The notes beneath the pieces are model-generated. The model ran no database searches, had not been told where the DNA came from, and saw only the letters and a program-made list of their open reading frames with translations. A program made the translations under genes and the position numbers. From Ovis canadensis (taxonomy: Eukaryota; Chordata; Mammalia; Artiodactyla; Bovidae), in NCBI RefSeq assembly GCF_042477335.2, contig NC_091727.1:127007501-127071500 (forward strand): DNA of 64,000 nucleotides, given 5' to 3'. This document shows, piece after piece, positions 23,126 through 35,023 of this stretch; within the stretch, counting starts at the first letter, position 1; every line of letters begins with the position of its first letter.

Positions 23126-24673
23126 AGGGGAAAGCAATTGTAGAGCAACAAATCAACCAAAGAGCTGAGGGGAAAACAATAACACTAGTGAAAAATGGTT
23201 ACTTCAATGGCTATCTGGAGATGTGGACAGAAATTCTCTTTAGAAGGAAGGCCTTCAACAAAGCTGGAAAGTGAGTTATTTTGGTATGTGACTCAATGCC
23301 AGAAATATTTAAATTAATAAGGATACATTTCTTGCTTAATTTGGGTGGGTATTTTTCTATTTTAATGACAATTATTTGTGGGTGGAAAATACGTCAAAAA
23401 TATGCATCAATCTAGGAAAAATGAACCTTACTTTTGAACATCTAAACAAACTTGTTTTGAATCTCAGTGAAAACAAATTTTTTTATGGAGTTGACACCTA
23501 ATATGCTATATTACAGCCTCAAGTCTAGTTTTTTAGACAAATAATAAGCCCATTAAACAGAAGTACAGAAGAGATACATCGACATACTCTTCACTTCACA
23601 TTGAGTAAGTACATGATCCAAAATTAGTGCTATTTGAGTCCTGAGTTTCCATAAATCTTTTACATGTTTTCAAAGCTGCTGAAAAGTTTTTCAAGAGGAT
23701 TTAAAAAATAAAGTGACTCAGAGAGAAAAAGAAAGAGATCTAGAAATTAGATCTCTGTTCCAGCCAACTTGGCTGGTCTTCACCAAAGACCTGTATATAT
23801 AAATACACCAGATTACATCCTAATTGCTGCATTCTACTAGCAAACAAGTAGAAAAAAAAAGCCAGTAAAATGACTTGTCCTTTAGAATTTCCTTCATGGG
23901 GCTTAATCATTTCATTTTTTTTCCTCATACCATTTGGATCTTCTCTTCTTCTAAGATACTTACGGCACTGTATTTCCAGCAGAATCTCAATTTCTCTTGC
24001 CATGCTTCAGACCCAGGTGCCCACAAAAGAATAGCTGGAGGGCACTGATACTTTGAAGGAAAAGAATGTACTCTTTGTGGTTTTGCGGTTTTCTTTCTTT
24101 GATAGGCTCTTATCTACACTATCACTATAGGTGCTTCTCTACCCATATTCTTTTCCCCAATCTGCCTACTCTTAGACTCTACATACTCTTCTCTGCCTAC
24201 TCTTAGAATCTGCATGCTCTTCTCTTCTTCTCCCAACTTTCTATCACCTTATCATGGTCCTCCTCAGCCCTAGGCTTTTCTTATCTCCATAGTAACCCAC
24301 ACACAATGTCTCTCAACTCTGGCTTTAGCAAAAATCTCAACAACAGTCTTCTAAGTCAAAAGTCTTTCTCCAACCACCAACTCTACATCACCTATGTCAG
24401 TGGTCCTCAGTCATCTCAAAATCAAGCTTATCTATTATCATTTCCTCTACTCTATGCCCTTTTTCTACTGTCTCCCCAGTGGTCCAAGCTTGATCTTGGA
24501 ATAAGTCGATTTTTACTCTTACCTTCAGCTTCTTGTGCCATAATCAATCAGTTTTCAAGTCCTCTAATCTTAATGCCTACGTTTGATCATTTAGCTTAAA
24601 AGAACTGCCTTCTCCCCTCCCCCATATCTCATTTTAAGAAATCTATCCCTATGATCTCATTTAGCTTCACCCA
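23126..24673. other. Intergenic with a 31-bp tandem duplication
   Basis: No gene. Frames at 23740-24003 (-) and 24306-24599 (+) show no recognisable domain. The tandem at 24161-24222 is listed separately. Confidence 0.4.
24161..24222 (+). repeat. Tandem duplication, 2 x 31 bp
   Basis: Units 24161-24191 and 24192-24222 both begin TCTGCCTACTCTTAGA and end CTCTTC, with three substitutions between them and no gap. Confidence 0.92.
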
Positions 24674-25552
24674 GACCACCTGACCTGTCTCTTGAGAAAC
24701 CTGTATGCAGATCAGGAAGCAACAGTTAGAACTGGACATGGAACAGACTGGCTCCAAATAGGAAAAGGAGTACGTCAAGGCTGTATATTGTCACCCTGCT
24801 TATTTAACTTCTATGCAGAGTACATCATGAGAAACGCTGGACTGGAAGAAACACAAGCTGGAATCAAGATTGCCGGGAGAAATATCAATAACCTCAGATA
24901 TTCAGATGACACCACCCTGATGGCAGAAAGCAAAGAGGAGCTAAAAAGCCTCTTGATGAAAGTGAAAGAGGAGAGTGAACAAGTTGGCTTAAAGCTCAAC
25001 ATTCAGAAAACTAAGATCATGGCATCTGGTCCCATCACTTCATGGGAAATAGACGGGGAAACAGTGGAAACAGTGTCAGACTATTTTGGGGGGCTCCAAA
25101 ATCACTGCAGATGGTGATTGCAGCCATGAAATTAAAAGACACTTACTCCTTGGAAGAAAAAATATGATCAAACTAGATAGCATATTCAAAAGCAGAGACA
25201 TTACTTTGCCAACAAAGGTCCATCTAGTCAAGGCTATGGTTTTTCCAGTGGTCATTTATGGATGTGAGAGTTGGACTGTGAAGAAGGCTGAGCGCCGAAG
25301 AATTGATGCTTTTGAACTGTGGTGTTAGAGAAGACTCTTGAGAGTCCCTTGGACTGCAAGGAGATCCAACCAGTCCATCCTAAAGGAGATCAGTCCTGGG
25401 TGTTCATTGGAAGGACTGATGTTGAAGCTGAAACTCCAATACTTTGACCACCTAATGCGAAGAGTTGACCCATTGGAAAAGACCCGGATACTGGGAGGGA
25501 TTGGGGGCAGGAGGAGAAGGGGATGACAGAGGATGAGATGGCTGTGTGGCAT
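24674..25552 (+). mobile_element. BovB LINE internal fragment (RT + C-terminal part)
   Basis: The first frame (24692-25117) encodes the palm of the reverse transcriptase: RNLYADQEATVRTGHGTDW, GVRQGCILSPCLFNFYAEYI and NLRYSDDTTLMAES. The catalytic box reads YSDD (24899-24910), not YADD. Frames then shift near 25085, and the C-terminal part ([20 protein letters not shown]) is cut by a TAG near 25326. The family 3' end is missing: similarity stops at about 25552, so this is a deleted fragment. Confidence 0.92.
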
Positions 25553-25583
25553 TAGTGTTATACAAAATTTAATCAAAAAAGGG

Positions 25584-25702
25584 GGGCTTCCCTGGTAGCT
25601 CAGCTGGTAAAGAATCCACCTGCAATGCAGGTGACTCCAGTTCATTCCTGGGTCAGGAAAATCCCCTGAAGAATGGATAGGTTACCCTCTCCAGTATTCC
25701 TG
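25584..25702 (+). mobile_element. Partial Bov-tA SINE (head half)
   Basis: GGGGCTTCCCTGGTAGCTCA to CTCCAGTATTCCTGGGTG. The tail half is absent and a full copy follows directly in the same orientation. Confidence 0.85.
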
Positions 25703-25918
25703 GGTGTTTCCCTGGTGGCTCAGCTGGTAATGAATCTGCCTGCAATACGGGAGACCCATGTGGGAGACCTGGGTTCGATCCCTGGGTTGGGAAGATCCCC
25801 TGGAGAAGGAAATAGCTGCCCACTCCAGTATTCTAACCTGGAGAATTCCATGGAGTATACAGTCCATGGGGTCACAAAAGAGTTGGACACGACTTGAGTG
25901 AGTTTCACTTTTACTTTC
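25703..25918 (+). mobile_element. Bov-tA-type SINE
   Basis: TTTCCCTGGTGGCTCAGCTG to GTTGGACACGACTTGAGTG. It contains a small internal duplication of GGGAGACC in the head (about 25750-25770). Complete. Confidence 0.9.
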
Positions 25919-25929
25919 ACAATGGCTGA

Positions 25930-26207
25930 GAACTTCCTAAATTTGAGCAAAGACATGGATATCCAAATACAAGATCAATGAACTTCAAGAAGACTAAACT
26001 CAAAGAGACTCAAAATGTCTTACAATCAATTGTCAAAAGACAAAGAGAGAATTTTAAAAGCAGCAAAAGAAAAGTGACTTATTATGTACAAGAGATCCTC
26101 AATAAGAGTATAGGTAGATTTTCCAGCAGAAACCATGGAGGCAGAAGGTAGCAACATGACGTATTTAAAATATTGAAAGGAAAAAAATAGTCAGCTGAGC
26201 ATTCTAT
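25930..26207 (+). mobile_element. Old L1 5' region, part 1
   Basis: ATTGTCAAAAGACAAAGAGA, TTTTAAAAGCAGCAAAAGAA, TTTTCCAGCAGAAACCATGG and ATTTAAAATATTGAAAGGAA are in the order of an old mammalian L1 5' segment. Interrupted by a Bov-tA SINE and a CHR SINE; resumes at about 26649. Confidence 0.65.
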
Positions 26208-26209
26208 TC

Positions 26210-26425
26210 AGTGCTTCACAGGTGGTGCCATTGGTAAAGAACCTGCCTGCCAGTGCAGGAGACATAAGAGACACAGGTTCAATCCATGGGCAGGGAAGAT
26301 CCCCTGGAGGAGGGCCTGGCTATCCACTCGAGTATTCGTGCCTGGAGAATCCCATGGACAGAGGAGTCTGGCGGGCTACAGTCCATGGGATTGCAAACAG
26401 TCAGACACGACTGAAGAGACTTGGA
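26210..26425 (+). mobile_element. Bov-tA-type SINE
   Basis: GTGCTTCACAGGTGGTGCCA head, CCCTGGAGGAGGGCCTGGCT body, and TCAGACACGACTGAAGAGAC tail. Inserted in the old L1 segment. Confidence 0.88.
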
Positions 26426-26477
26426 AGGCAGGCAGAGCATTCATACCCAACAAAACTCTTCTTCTAAAAAGAAGGCA

Positions 26478-26594
26478 TGGGATTTCCCTGGCAGTCCAGT
26501 GGTTAAGACTCCAGGTTTCCACTGCAGGGGGTATGGGTTTGATCCCTGGTTGGGGAACTAAGATATTGCATGCCATGCAGATGATGAAAAAAAT
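26478..26594 (+). mobile_element. CHR-type SINE (tRNA-Glu derived) with TSD
   Basis: GGGATTTCCCTGGCAGTCCA, GTGGTTAAGACTCCAGG, GGTTTGATCCCTGGTTGGGG and AACTAAGATATTGCATGCC are the Cetacea/Hippo/Ruminantia SINE landmarks. It is flanked by AAAGAAGGCA at 26468-26477 and 26595-26604. This is an older family than Bov-tA. Confidence 0.88.
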
Positions 26595-26648
26595 AAAGAA
26601 GGCAGAGAAATTAAGACACTCCCAGATTTAAAAAAAAAAAAAAAAAAA

Positions 26649-27262
26649 CTGAGGGAGTTCATTACCACTAGATTTGTCCTGCAAGAAATGTTAAAGGAAA
26701 TCCTTCAAATTGAAATGAAAGAATACTTAAGAATAATTTGAAATCATACGAAAATATAAACATCTTTGGTAAAGGCAAGCATGTGGACAAATATAAAAAC
26801 CAGTATTTTTGTAATTTTGGTTTGTAACTCCACTCTTCTTATTTTCTGTAAGATTTAAAGATTTAAATGCGCTAAAAGTGATAAATCTATGTTAATTGGC
26901 ATATATTAATTAAAATTTTGACCCCAATAATATAAAGTGGAAAAGGGCAGAGCTGTAATGGAGTAGTTTTTGTATGTGATTAAAGTTAAGTTGGTAACAA
27001 TTTAAAATAGCTATCTCTAACTTTAGGTTATTTATTATATGTAATCCCTACGGTAACCACAAAGAGTATATCTATTGAATAAAAACAAAAGAAAATGAAA
27101 AGAGAATCAAAACGTGCCATTACAAAGAAATAACAGGGGGAGGGAAAAAAAAAAAAAGAAAAAAAAAAAACAAAGAAATAACAAAGCACGAAAGAAGGCA
27201 GTAAGGAAAGAGATGAGGACCAAAAAGAGGCATAAGTAAGTTCTTACTATTAGTAACTACTT
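26649..27262 (+). mobile_element. Old L1 5' region, part 2
   Basis: Starts after a poly(A) run at 26630-26647. GTTCATTACCACTAGATTTG, AAGAAATGTTAAAGGAAATC, GTAACCACAAAGAGTATATC and TAGTAACTACTTTAAATG continue the same old L1 5' segment as 25930-26207. Non-coding. Confidence 0.65.
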
Positions 27263-27284
27263 TAAATGATTAGAATGGTTAAAA

Positions 27285-27285
<1 letters not shown>

Positions 27286-27336
<51 letters not shown>
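27286..27336. repeat. (TA)n microsatellite, about 25 units
   Basis: 51 bp of perfect TA alternation. Probably polymorphic in length. Confidence 0.97.
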
Positions 27337-27338
<2 letters not shown>

Positions 27339-27675
27339 TATGCATATTTTACCACAATTTTTAAAAATTGGGAGACAAAAAAATCACATCCAAGAGAGAG
27401 TGATAAACTGAACTGAAATCAATCAATACAGGAGTGACAGGAATCAAAGTTTATGAAATAGAACAAGAGATGAATATAACACAAAATCAGATTGGTGGAG
27501 GTAGTTGGACACTAGGTGGGGAATTTGGATTTTTACTGCAGGTAAATAGGAATCAAATAGAAGTTTTTATGCAAAGGAATAACCTGATGGAATCAGTGTT
27601 TTAGGAACATGGAGATACCGTACAATAGCAGGGGCCTGGTAAGGGGTGCTGTAGTAATGGCAGTTGAAGTCATGA
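27337..27675. other. Intergenic, nothing recognised
   Basis: Short AT-rich stretch with no assignable repeat or gene. Confidence 0.4.
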
Positions 27676-27677
27676 AG

Positions 27678-27871
27678 GTAAGTGAAAGTGAAAGTGTTAG
27701 ACACTCAGTCGTGTCTGACTCTGCAACCCCATGGACTCTGTGCATGGGATTCTCCAAGCAAGAATATTGGAGTGGGTTGCCATTTCCTTCTCCAGGGAAT
27801 CTTCCCAACCCAGGGATCAAAGCCAGGTCTCCCACAATGCAGGCAGATTCTTTACCATTTGAGTCCCCAGT
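27678..27871 (-). mobile_element. Bov-tA-type SINE
   Basis: CACTCAGTCGTGTCTGACTC to CAGGCAGATTCTTTACCATT. Full length, antisense, with the head running into a second partial copy. Confidence 0.88.
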
Positions 27872-28004
27872 GCTGTGCTGTGCTTAATCAGCGGCGTCCG
27901 TCTCTTTGTGACCTCATGGACTGTAGCCGGCCAGGCTTTTTCGTCCATGGAGATTCTCCAGGCAAGAATACTGGAGTGGGTTGCCATGCCACCAGGGAAG
28001 CCCC
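27872..28004 (-). mobile_element. Partial Bov-tA SINE
   Basis: GACCTCATGGACTGTAGCCG, GATTCTCCAGGCAAGAATAC, then a jump straight to GCCACCAGGGAAGCCCC. The middle of the head is deleted. Confidence 0.82.
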
Positions 28005-28111
28005 AGTAAGTAAAGACAGAGGGGAGAAAAATTGTAATCAAGATATCTTCTACTCCTGAAAGAAACCGAGCATGCTCCTACTTCAGGATCTTTGTACTTG
28101 CTATTACCCCA

Positions 28112-28280
28112 GCATAGACCTGGATTCAATCCCTGGGTTGTGAAGATCTCCTGGAGAAGAAAATGGCAACTCACTCCAATATTCTTGCTGGAAAATCTTA
28201 TGGACAGAGGAGCCTGGTGGACTACAGTCCATGGGGTCTCAAGAGTCGGACACAACATAGCGACTAAACCACCACCACCA
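28112..28280 (+). mobile_element. Bov-tA SINE, 5'-truncated
   Basis: GGATTCAATCCCTGGGTTGT to GTCGGACACAACATAGCGAC, then an (ACC)n-like 3' tail (ACCACCACCACC). The head is missing. Confidence 0.83.
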
Positions 28281-30164
28281 TTATTTCACTTGGGTGGCTG
28301 TACAAATATCACCTAATAAATGAAGACATACACAAACACCCCATCAAACATAGCATTTGTCCCGCCTCCAGAACTCTCTTTCACCAATGATTCTTTTTTA
28401 ATGCCTGAGGGAAAAGACTGTTCACATTGAGTGAGCCTTGAGTCAGGTCAAATGAAGTCAAGCTCTGCATGTGGGAATTTCCAGAAAGCTGCCAGGCAGC
28501 TCAAATAATAATTACAATTCTCTAAAAATAGGGCTTTATGGGGAACTTTTAAGCCTATTTTGCCTCCTCCAGTGGCTGCCAGATTGCCAGTTTTTGCAAC
28601 TACCATAATTGTAAAGCTATTAGTTTTTAAAGCTACCACTGAGCTGGGAAGAGAGCAAGTTAAAATACTGAGATTCAGCCATTTTTCTTGAATAAATAGT
28701 TCTTGGATTGTTGAAAGACTTTGGTTAATTTCCAGAGTTCTGAAAAAGTTGATTTTGAATATTTTTCTTGTGTTCTTGTCACAATAAGAACTAGGGATTA
28801 GATTTGCGAACATTCTTACTCTAACAATCCAAAAGTGCTTTCTTATAGCTGCTTTAATCCTAAACTATTTGTCATTCCAAACAAGGACCATGTATCACCA
28901 AACCCATTACACTTATATACCACTCACCGCCATGTATATCACATTATTAGTTATACACACACACAGAGTTTTCACTTCATTCTATCAATAGTCGAGTGGA
29001 TTGGGGTAAAAAAGAGAGGGACTTGAAAATTTAGCTGACTTCTTACCTGGGAATATCTTGAACATCCCATGCAGGTTGATAACTATCCAAACCATGAACA
29101 CCAGTGCTGGCGCGCGTGCCTCAGGGCTTAAAGGTCATGATTGGCTTAATGAAAATAGACTAAAAACTAAAGAGAGTCATGAGGAGCTGCTTTAAAAAAA
29201 TGACATTCTATATACTAAAATTCCTATTTTTTATGTTTATTTTTTCATAATTTGATTCAACATGATTTTATAGAATATAGTTTCAAACAATGGAAACATG
29301 TAACTACTCTTCTCACTGTAGTAGGGTTGTTTCCAACGCCTGCTTGATTTACTGTGAAGATGCTTTCTCCTGGCTTGAGTAAAATGTTCCTTTTAATTCA
29401 CTCTAGGGACACATTTTGGGGGAATGCATTTGAACCTTCAGAGGAACTTGACCAAAAAAAAAAAATCTATATCTGTATCTACGTTTATATATCTTTCAGA
29501 CTTTCTTCCAAGATACAATTAGGCAACTGATCAGAGGAATGACTCTCTTTAACAATGTCCATCTATAGTAGAGAAAAGGGGTCTTGAAGACCCTCATGCT
29601 CTGTTCCCATAAGCTACTGCCTTGAGGAAGAATAAATTCATCCAATTAGGAGGGAAATAGTATAAGCAAAATGAAAAGTGTTCTTTCAGCTCTTACAAGT
29701 GATTTGCCTTCATACTGGTTTTGAACTCCTAGCAATGCAAGACCTCTTTAAGTTCTTCAAAATTTATAAATTACTTTTCCAAAAAATCAAAAGTACCTGG
29801 AATTGGAAGAAACATTAGTGATCATATAGTCTTATCCAGTTTACTGCCCACTACTTGAAATTCCTCTATGTCTGCCTACTAATTTTTAAATCTCTGCTCA
29901 TTTCTAGTGATGGGGAAGCTCACTATCTCCTGAGACAAATTTTTCTCACTTTGAATGGTACTGAACATTGATAAATTGTCTTTTTTATATTGAGTTGAAT
30001 CCAGTTTCAATGAAACCTACACACAGACACATACAGATGTGCACAGTGATTCTGGTTTACTCTTTAGAGAAATAAAGAAGGTATCTGAGCTCTCTTTCCA
30101 TAGTTGTAATTCACCAAAGTCCTATCTTCTGCAAACAAAACATTACTCATTCTATTTTTAAAAA
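28281..30164. other. Intergenic, nothing recognised
   Basis: No gene or repeat assigned. The 121-codon minus frame at 28448-28813 has no recognisable domain. Confidence 0.4.
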
Positions 30165-30430
30165 ATATTAATTAATTTTAACTGGAGGATAATTACTTTA
30201 CAAAATTGTGGTTGTTTTTGCCATACATGGACATGAATCAGCAATGGGTGTACATGTGTCTCCCCTTCCTCAATCCCCCTGCCACCTCCCCCCCCACTCC
30301 ATCCCTCTGGGTTGCCCTAGAGCACCAGCTTTGAATGCCGTGCTTCATGCATCAAACTTGCACTGGTCATCTATTTCACATATGGTAATATACACAATAC
30401 ATTCTTTAACCATATCTCTCAAGCCCAGCC
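30165..30430 (-). mobile_element. L1 (bovine type) 3' UTR fragment
   Basis: ATTAATTTTAACTGGAGGAT, TTGCCATACATGGACATGAA, CCATCCCTCTGGGTTGCCCT and TTTCACATATGGTAATATAC match the antisense 3' UTR also seen at 52131. 5'-truncated. Confidence 0.8.
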
Positions 30431-31274
30431 TGTTTCACTGTACTGTAAGTCCAAGTGTGTTGGTAGATGTTTAACCAGCTCTCTAGGGGAAGGAGTTTGG
30501 CATGGGAGACAGATTTGTACATTTACCAATTTCTGTGGTAAAAAATATTCCCATCGTGACCTATCATCATGATGATACTGGATGGCAGAGATATACATAA
30601 TCACTGCTAGTGAACTGATGCAAGTCACCTCCAGCACACCACTGGCCTTGGCCCCCTTCTTCCCTGCTGAGGCCCTTGGAGTTAGCTCTGAATCAGGGAT
30701 CATGGCGGTCATATGTACATATCCCACCTTCTTGTACAAAAGTAGGCTTTCTGCATTCTCCATCTTTCCCTCTCTGTAAATGTGTATAAATCCTCCAGTC
30801 CCTTGCTAGATCAGAAAACAGTTGGAAAGTTACAATGTCTTCATCAGAAGATTGGCAATTAAGTAGTGTTCTCTAGTGATCAGAAAGATTTAATGTGGCT
30901 CTCTGAACTAACATCACCTATATGTCACGGACAATCTGCCACAAGAAATTTTGCCTGAGTCTATAGGAGGAAGTAGATGTGAGGTATATATAATTCATTT
31001 TTGCTAAAGACATAGTTAATTTCATATGCATCCTGTTCTTTAGTCCTCATTCTTCAGAAAGCAACTCTAAGCTTTTCATCATCTAGGCTCAGAACTCCAA
31101 ACTCCAGCTTTCTGGTGCCAGTAACACAAATCTGGCTCACATTACTGTCTGGGAAGTAACAATTCTATTTGGTCAGATATGCAACTGACTCTACTCTCTT
31201 ACATGAAAGTCTTGATAGATCACCTTTTAAGACGATAACATGTTTCTGTCTTCCAGTGACTTGAGGTGCCTTAC
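30431..31274. other. Intergenic, nothing recognised
   Basis: No assignable gene or repeat. Confidence 0.4.
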
Positions 31275-31497
31275 TAAAGGTGGCTCAATCAGTAAAGAAT
31301 TCGCCTGCAATGCAGGAGACTTCAGTTCAGGAGACCAGGGTTCGATCCCTGTGGGGAAGATCCCTTGGAGAATGAAATGGTAACCCACTGTAGTAGTCTT
31401 ACCTGGGAAATCCCATAGACAGAGAAGCCTGGTGGCCTACAGTTTATGGGGTCACAAGAGTTGGACACGACTTAGTGACTAAGCCACCACCACCACT
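31275..31497 (+). mobile_element. Bov-tA-type SINE
   Basis: GTGGCTCAATCAGTAAAGAA head with a duplicated AGGAGAC segment, GGTTCGATCCCTGTGGGGAA, and tail GTTGGACACGACTTAGTGAC followed by CCACCACCACCA. Complete but diverged. Confidence 0.85.
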
Positions 31498-31552
31498 GAA
31501 AATACAAATGGGATTTTACAAATAAATACACATCCAGGTGTTCAGAGGAGAA

Positions 31553-31880
31553 CTGTTGCTGTTGCTGTTCAGTCATTAAGTCGTGTCTGACTCTTTGTGA
31601 CCCCATGTACTGCAGCATGCCAGGCTTCCCTGTCATTCACTATCTCCCAGATTTTGCCCATACTCTCATGTCCATTGAGTCGGTGATGCCATCCAACCAT
31701 CTCATCCTCTGTCATCACCTTCCCCCCCTGCCCTCAGTCTTTCCCAGCACCAGGGTCTTTTCCAATAAGTGGACTCTTCACATCAAGTAGCCAAAGTATC
31801 GGACCTTCAGCTTCAGCATCAGTCCTTCCAAACCAGGGTTGATTTCCTTTAGGGTTGACTGGTTTGATCCATCCATTCAG
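31553..31880 (-). mobile_element. BovB LINE 3' end
   Basis: Antisense 3' end: TCAGTCATTAAGTCGTGTCT, TTGAGTCGGTGATGCCATCC, CATCTCATCCTCTGTCATCA, AGCACCAGGGTCTTTTCC. It is preceded by a GTTGCTGTTGCTGTT run that is the complement of the 3' tail repeat. About 330 bp and strongly 5'-truncated. Confidence 0.87.
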
Positions 31881-32129
31881 AGGACAATGGATCTGCCAAA
31901 ACAGAACCTAGAGGCAAGGTGCACCCACGGTTTAACCTTTTATTCCAGCTGCTTGGGAAATTGTGTTAATGCTCTTCTCATCTAGCCTCATGGCCCAGGG
32001 ATCCTTGGGATTCATTTCTTTTGACTTCCTTGTCCTGCTGAGAAACAAACTGGTAGAATTAGGTAAAAAGAGATTGTTCTCAGTCAAGTAAGATTTTCAG
32101 AGTTAAAATAGTGATACACAAATTTATCT

Positions 32130-32264
32130 ACATCAGTGGTTCTCAGTCCTGCTCTATGTTGAAATCAGCTGCAGAGCTTCAAAAAATATCGATGCCTGAA
32201 CCTCACCCCCAGGATTTCTGATTGGTTTAGGACATGACCTGAGTATTAGGATTTTTAAATCTCT
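32130..32264. mobile_element. MER5-like hAT MITE, left part
   Basis: GTGGTTCTCAGTCCTGCTCT, ATCAGCTGCAGAGCTTCAAA and ACCTCACCCCCAGGATTTCT have the pattern of a MER5A-type element. The terminal complement, GTTGTGAACTACTAATTT at about 32543-32560, lies beyond the inserted SINE. Confidence 0.6.
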
Positions 32265-32278
32265 ATAAGTAATTGTAT

Positions 32279-32516
32279 AGAGGACTTTCCTGGTGGCTCA
32301 GAGGTTAAAGCATCTGCCTGCAATGTGGGAGACCTGGGTTCGATCCCTGGGTCGGGAAGATTCCCCTGGAGAAGGAAATGGCAACCCACTCCAGTATTCT
32401 TGCCTGGAGAATCTCATGGATGGAGGAGCTTGGTGGGCTACAGTCCACGGGGTGGCAAAGAGTTGGACACGACTGAGTGACTTCACTTTCACTTTTCACT
32501 TTCACGTTTCACTTTC
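32279..32516 (+). mobile_element. Bov-tA-type SINE with 14-bp TSD
   Basis: GGACTTTCCTGGTGGCTCAG to GTTGGACACGACTGAGTGAC and a CTTTCACTTTTCACTTTCAC tail. It is flanked by perfect ATAAGTAATTGTAT repeats at 32265-32278 and 32517-32530. Inserted in a MER5-like element. Confidence 0.94.
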
Positions 32517-32530
32517 ATAAGTAATTGTAT

Positions 32531-32576
32531 TATGTAATCAAAGTTGTGAACTACTAATTTAGATAGTTCCTGAGTG
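32531..32576. mobile_element. MER5-like hAT MITE, right part
   Basis: Continues the element split by the SINE and ends with the inverted complement of its start (TTGTGAACTAC against GTGGTTCTCA). Confidence 0.5.
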
Positions 32577-33085
32577 TATTAGTTTTCCTATTGCTGCTGT
32601 AAGAAATTATCACCAACTTAGTGATTTAAAATAACACAAAGTTATCTTGCAGTGTTGGAGGTCAAAAGCCTATCATGGGTCTCACTGGGCTAAAATCAAG
32701 GGATTGGCAGAACTGCATTCCTTCCGGAGGCTCCAGGGCTCATCTGCTTCCTTGCCAATCCAGTTTCTGTGGTTCCCTGTATTCTCTGGCTTGTGGCCCC
32801 TGTTCTCCATCTTCAGGGCCAGCAACATAGGACCAAGTCCTTCTCACACTACATCACTCTAGTTCTCTCTCTTCTGACTCCCTCCTTCTCATATAAATAT
32901 CCTTGTGGTTACATTTTCACACCCAGATGATCCATATAAATTTCCTCATTTCAAGGCCGCTAAGTAGCAAATAATTCCATTTGTGATCTTAATACTCTTT
33001 TGCCATGTAACCTAACATATTCACAGTTTCCAGAGGGTAGGATACAGACAGCTTTGAGGAGCCATTCGTGTGCCTACCAGAACTG
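32577..33085 (-). mobile_element. MLT1-type MaLR solo LTR
   Basis: On the plus strand: GTGTATTAGTTTTCCTATTG, GGTCTCACTGGGCTAAAATC, CCTTGTGGTTACATTTTCAC, TTTTGCCATGTAACCTAACA and ATTCACAGTTTCCAGAGGGT, ending near CCTACCAG. This is the antisense of an MLT1-type LTR of about 500 bp. No internal genes. Confidence 0.75.
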
Positions 33086-35023
33086 AGTCTCTCCTGGATC
33101 ATCTATAATAATTCTGCATGGAAGGTGGAGGGGTTAGGTGGAGGAAGAGAAATATATACCAAAAGGAAAATACCCAAATCCTTTTTTGTCTGTCTTTGGA
33201 GTATCTGAAGAGAGACACTGTCACATTAATGTTCAGGTGCTCATTTGGCTACATATGTAGTCAATGAGCACTTTGGACAGAGCCTCATACATACTGGTCA
33301 CTCACAGTAAATGCTCAATGAATGGGCAACTGATGTTTTTGAATGTGCATCATCTCAAGTTTTCTATACTCCTCTGTCTTGAGTTATCTGTGCCCCAGTT
33401 TAAAAAAAAAAAAAAAAGATCACTCTCCTATCAAGCTCAAACTTTTGCTGTGACACAGTTTGAGTAAAGAGAGAAATTTAGAAGTTGGGTATCCAGAGTT
33501 AAATAGAAGTAGAATCCTCAGAGTCAAGGCCAAGTGACAGAAATAGCTGCAGCAAAAAAAAAAAAAAAAAAAAATGGCTCGTGCCTACTGGGCCTCATCA
33601 GAGAAGAACTGTATTCAGGGACGCACCTGACACCTTCTTCTACTGGTGTCCAAAGTGAAGATAGTACTGGATGTTCTATAGTGTCCTGAGGTTTAATATA
33701 TCAAGAAGTTGAATGCTATACCACAAAATTCCTGAAAAATAATAACATGAAGCAGTTTTTTGTTGGTTTCTGTTTGTTTCTTTGTGGATTAAGCCATCCC
33801 CACTGGACTCCACTTGAGAACTGCAGTTCCAAGTCCTTGCAAAGCATTGCTACCTGGGTCAATTTTCATCTCACATTTATCTTTCTAGCTTAAAGAATGT
33901 GGTTTTCCCACATGATTCATATGGCCACACTCTTTCGATAATGAGAATATAGCCATTTTAATGGGGTTAGACCCTAATGATAATTCAAATGACAGTGAAT
34001 GACCTCTGCTTCTGTCAGGGTTGCTAATTGTGTGCTCATTTCAAGACTTGGGGTTGGGGCAATGTCTGCAAAAGCTTACTGCAATGCTAAGGGGAAAAAA
34101 ATTGCAGACACCAAATGGTTTCTGACTGTAACTTTGTGCATGCCTGTGAGCTATCCTCCAGAGCTCTCAGGGAAAACCTCTGCAGAGATTAGGGACCACA
34201 GTCAGCAAAATAGGGGATTCCTTTTGACATTGACAGCTCACTTTGCCAGTCTGAGATTTGACTCCATTGCTTTCATAACAGGCTTTTACTGGGTACCGCT
34301 GCATCTGCTGCCACTGTTGACTCTGCCAAGCACTGTTCTGTTTGCACCAGGATTGCCACTTGGGTCCTCAGATCATCAAAGCTGAATGAAATTCTGTGGT
34401 GAAGAGAAGGGAATGATTTTCTCATTTTATTTACACTCCGTTAAATGGATGCTGAGTTAGGGACACAGCCAAATGACAGATATCACAGTGCTCATCATAT
34501 CAGCTCTCCTCTAACACACTAAGGATAGACAACTGGACCCTCTCCAGTTGGGATGAATCCTTTCCCAGGAAATTTTCCAGTCCCTCATACACGTAGACTT
34601 ACATACAATGGTATATCTGAATCCTAGTAATGGCCATAGTTTAAACTCAGAATGGGACCTTTTGCTATACAAGGTTGATCGTTAGGCCCTTCCCAGTATT
34701 CACTCATCAGCAAACAATCTCTCCAGAGGGAAGACAAACACCTAAATGAAAGCCATGAGGGGAATTGAGATCTTGACTTCGCTCACACTTGGGCCCCATC
34801 CCTTGTTAAAGCCTACACATTTTCTTCAACTGTCACTAGTAGATTCAAGGGTTCTTAGCAAAGATCACATATCTCAATTATTTCAATGTATCCAGGGGAT
34901 TTTTTTAAGTCCAAGATTCTGGTAAAGGAGTCTTGAATAAGTAGAGGAAGGACATGGATACATAGAAATGCAAATACTTCTTTTTGCTCCATCTACAGTT
35001 GGATCTAGAGTCCCAAAGTACTA
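33086..35023. other. Intergenic; two A runs
   Basis: No gene supported. A runs lie at about 33402-33417 and 33554-33573. The 128-codon frame at 33999-34385 is the longest non-repeat frame here but shows no domain or codon signature. Confidence 0.4.

Noticed and set aside
33999..34385. 128-codon open frame in apparently unique sequence
   Set aside because: No recognisable domain, no codon bias or promoter context, low-complexity Leu/Pro end; expected by chance in 64 kb on six frames.
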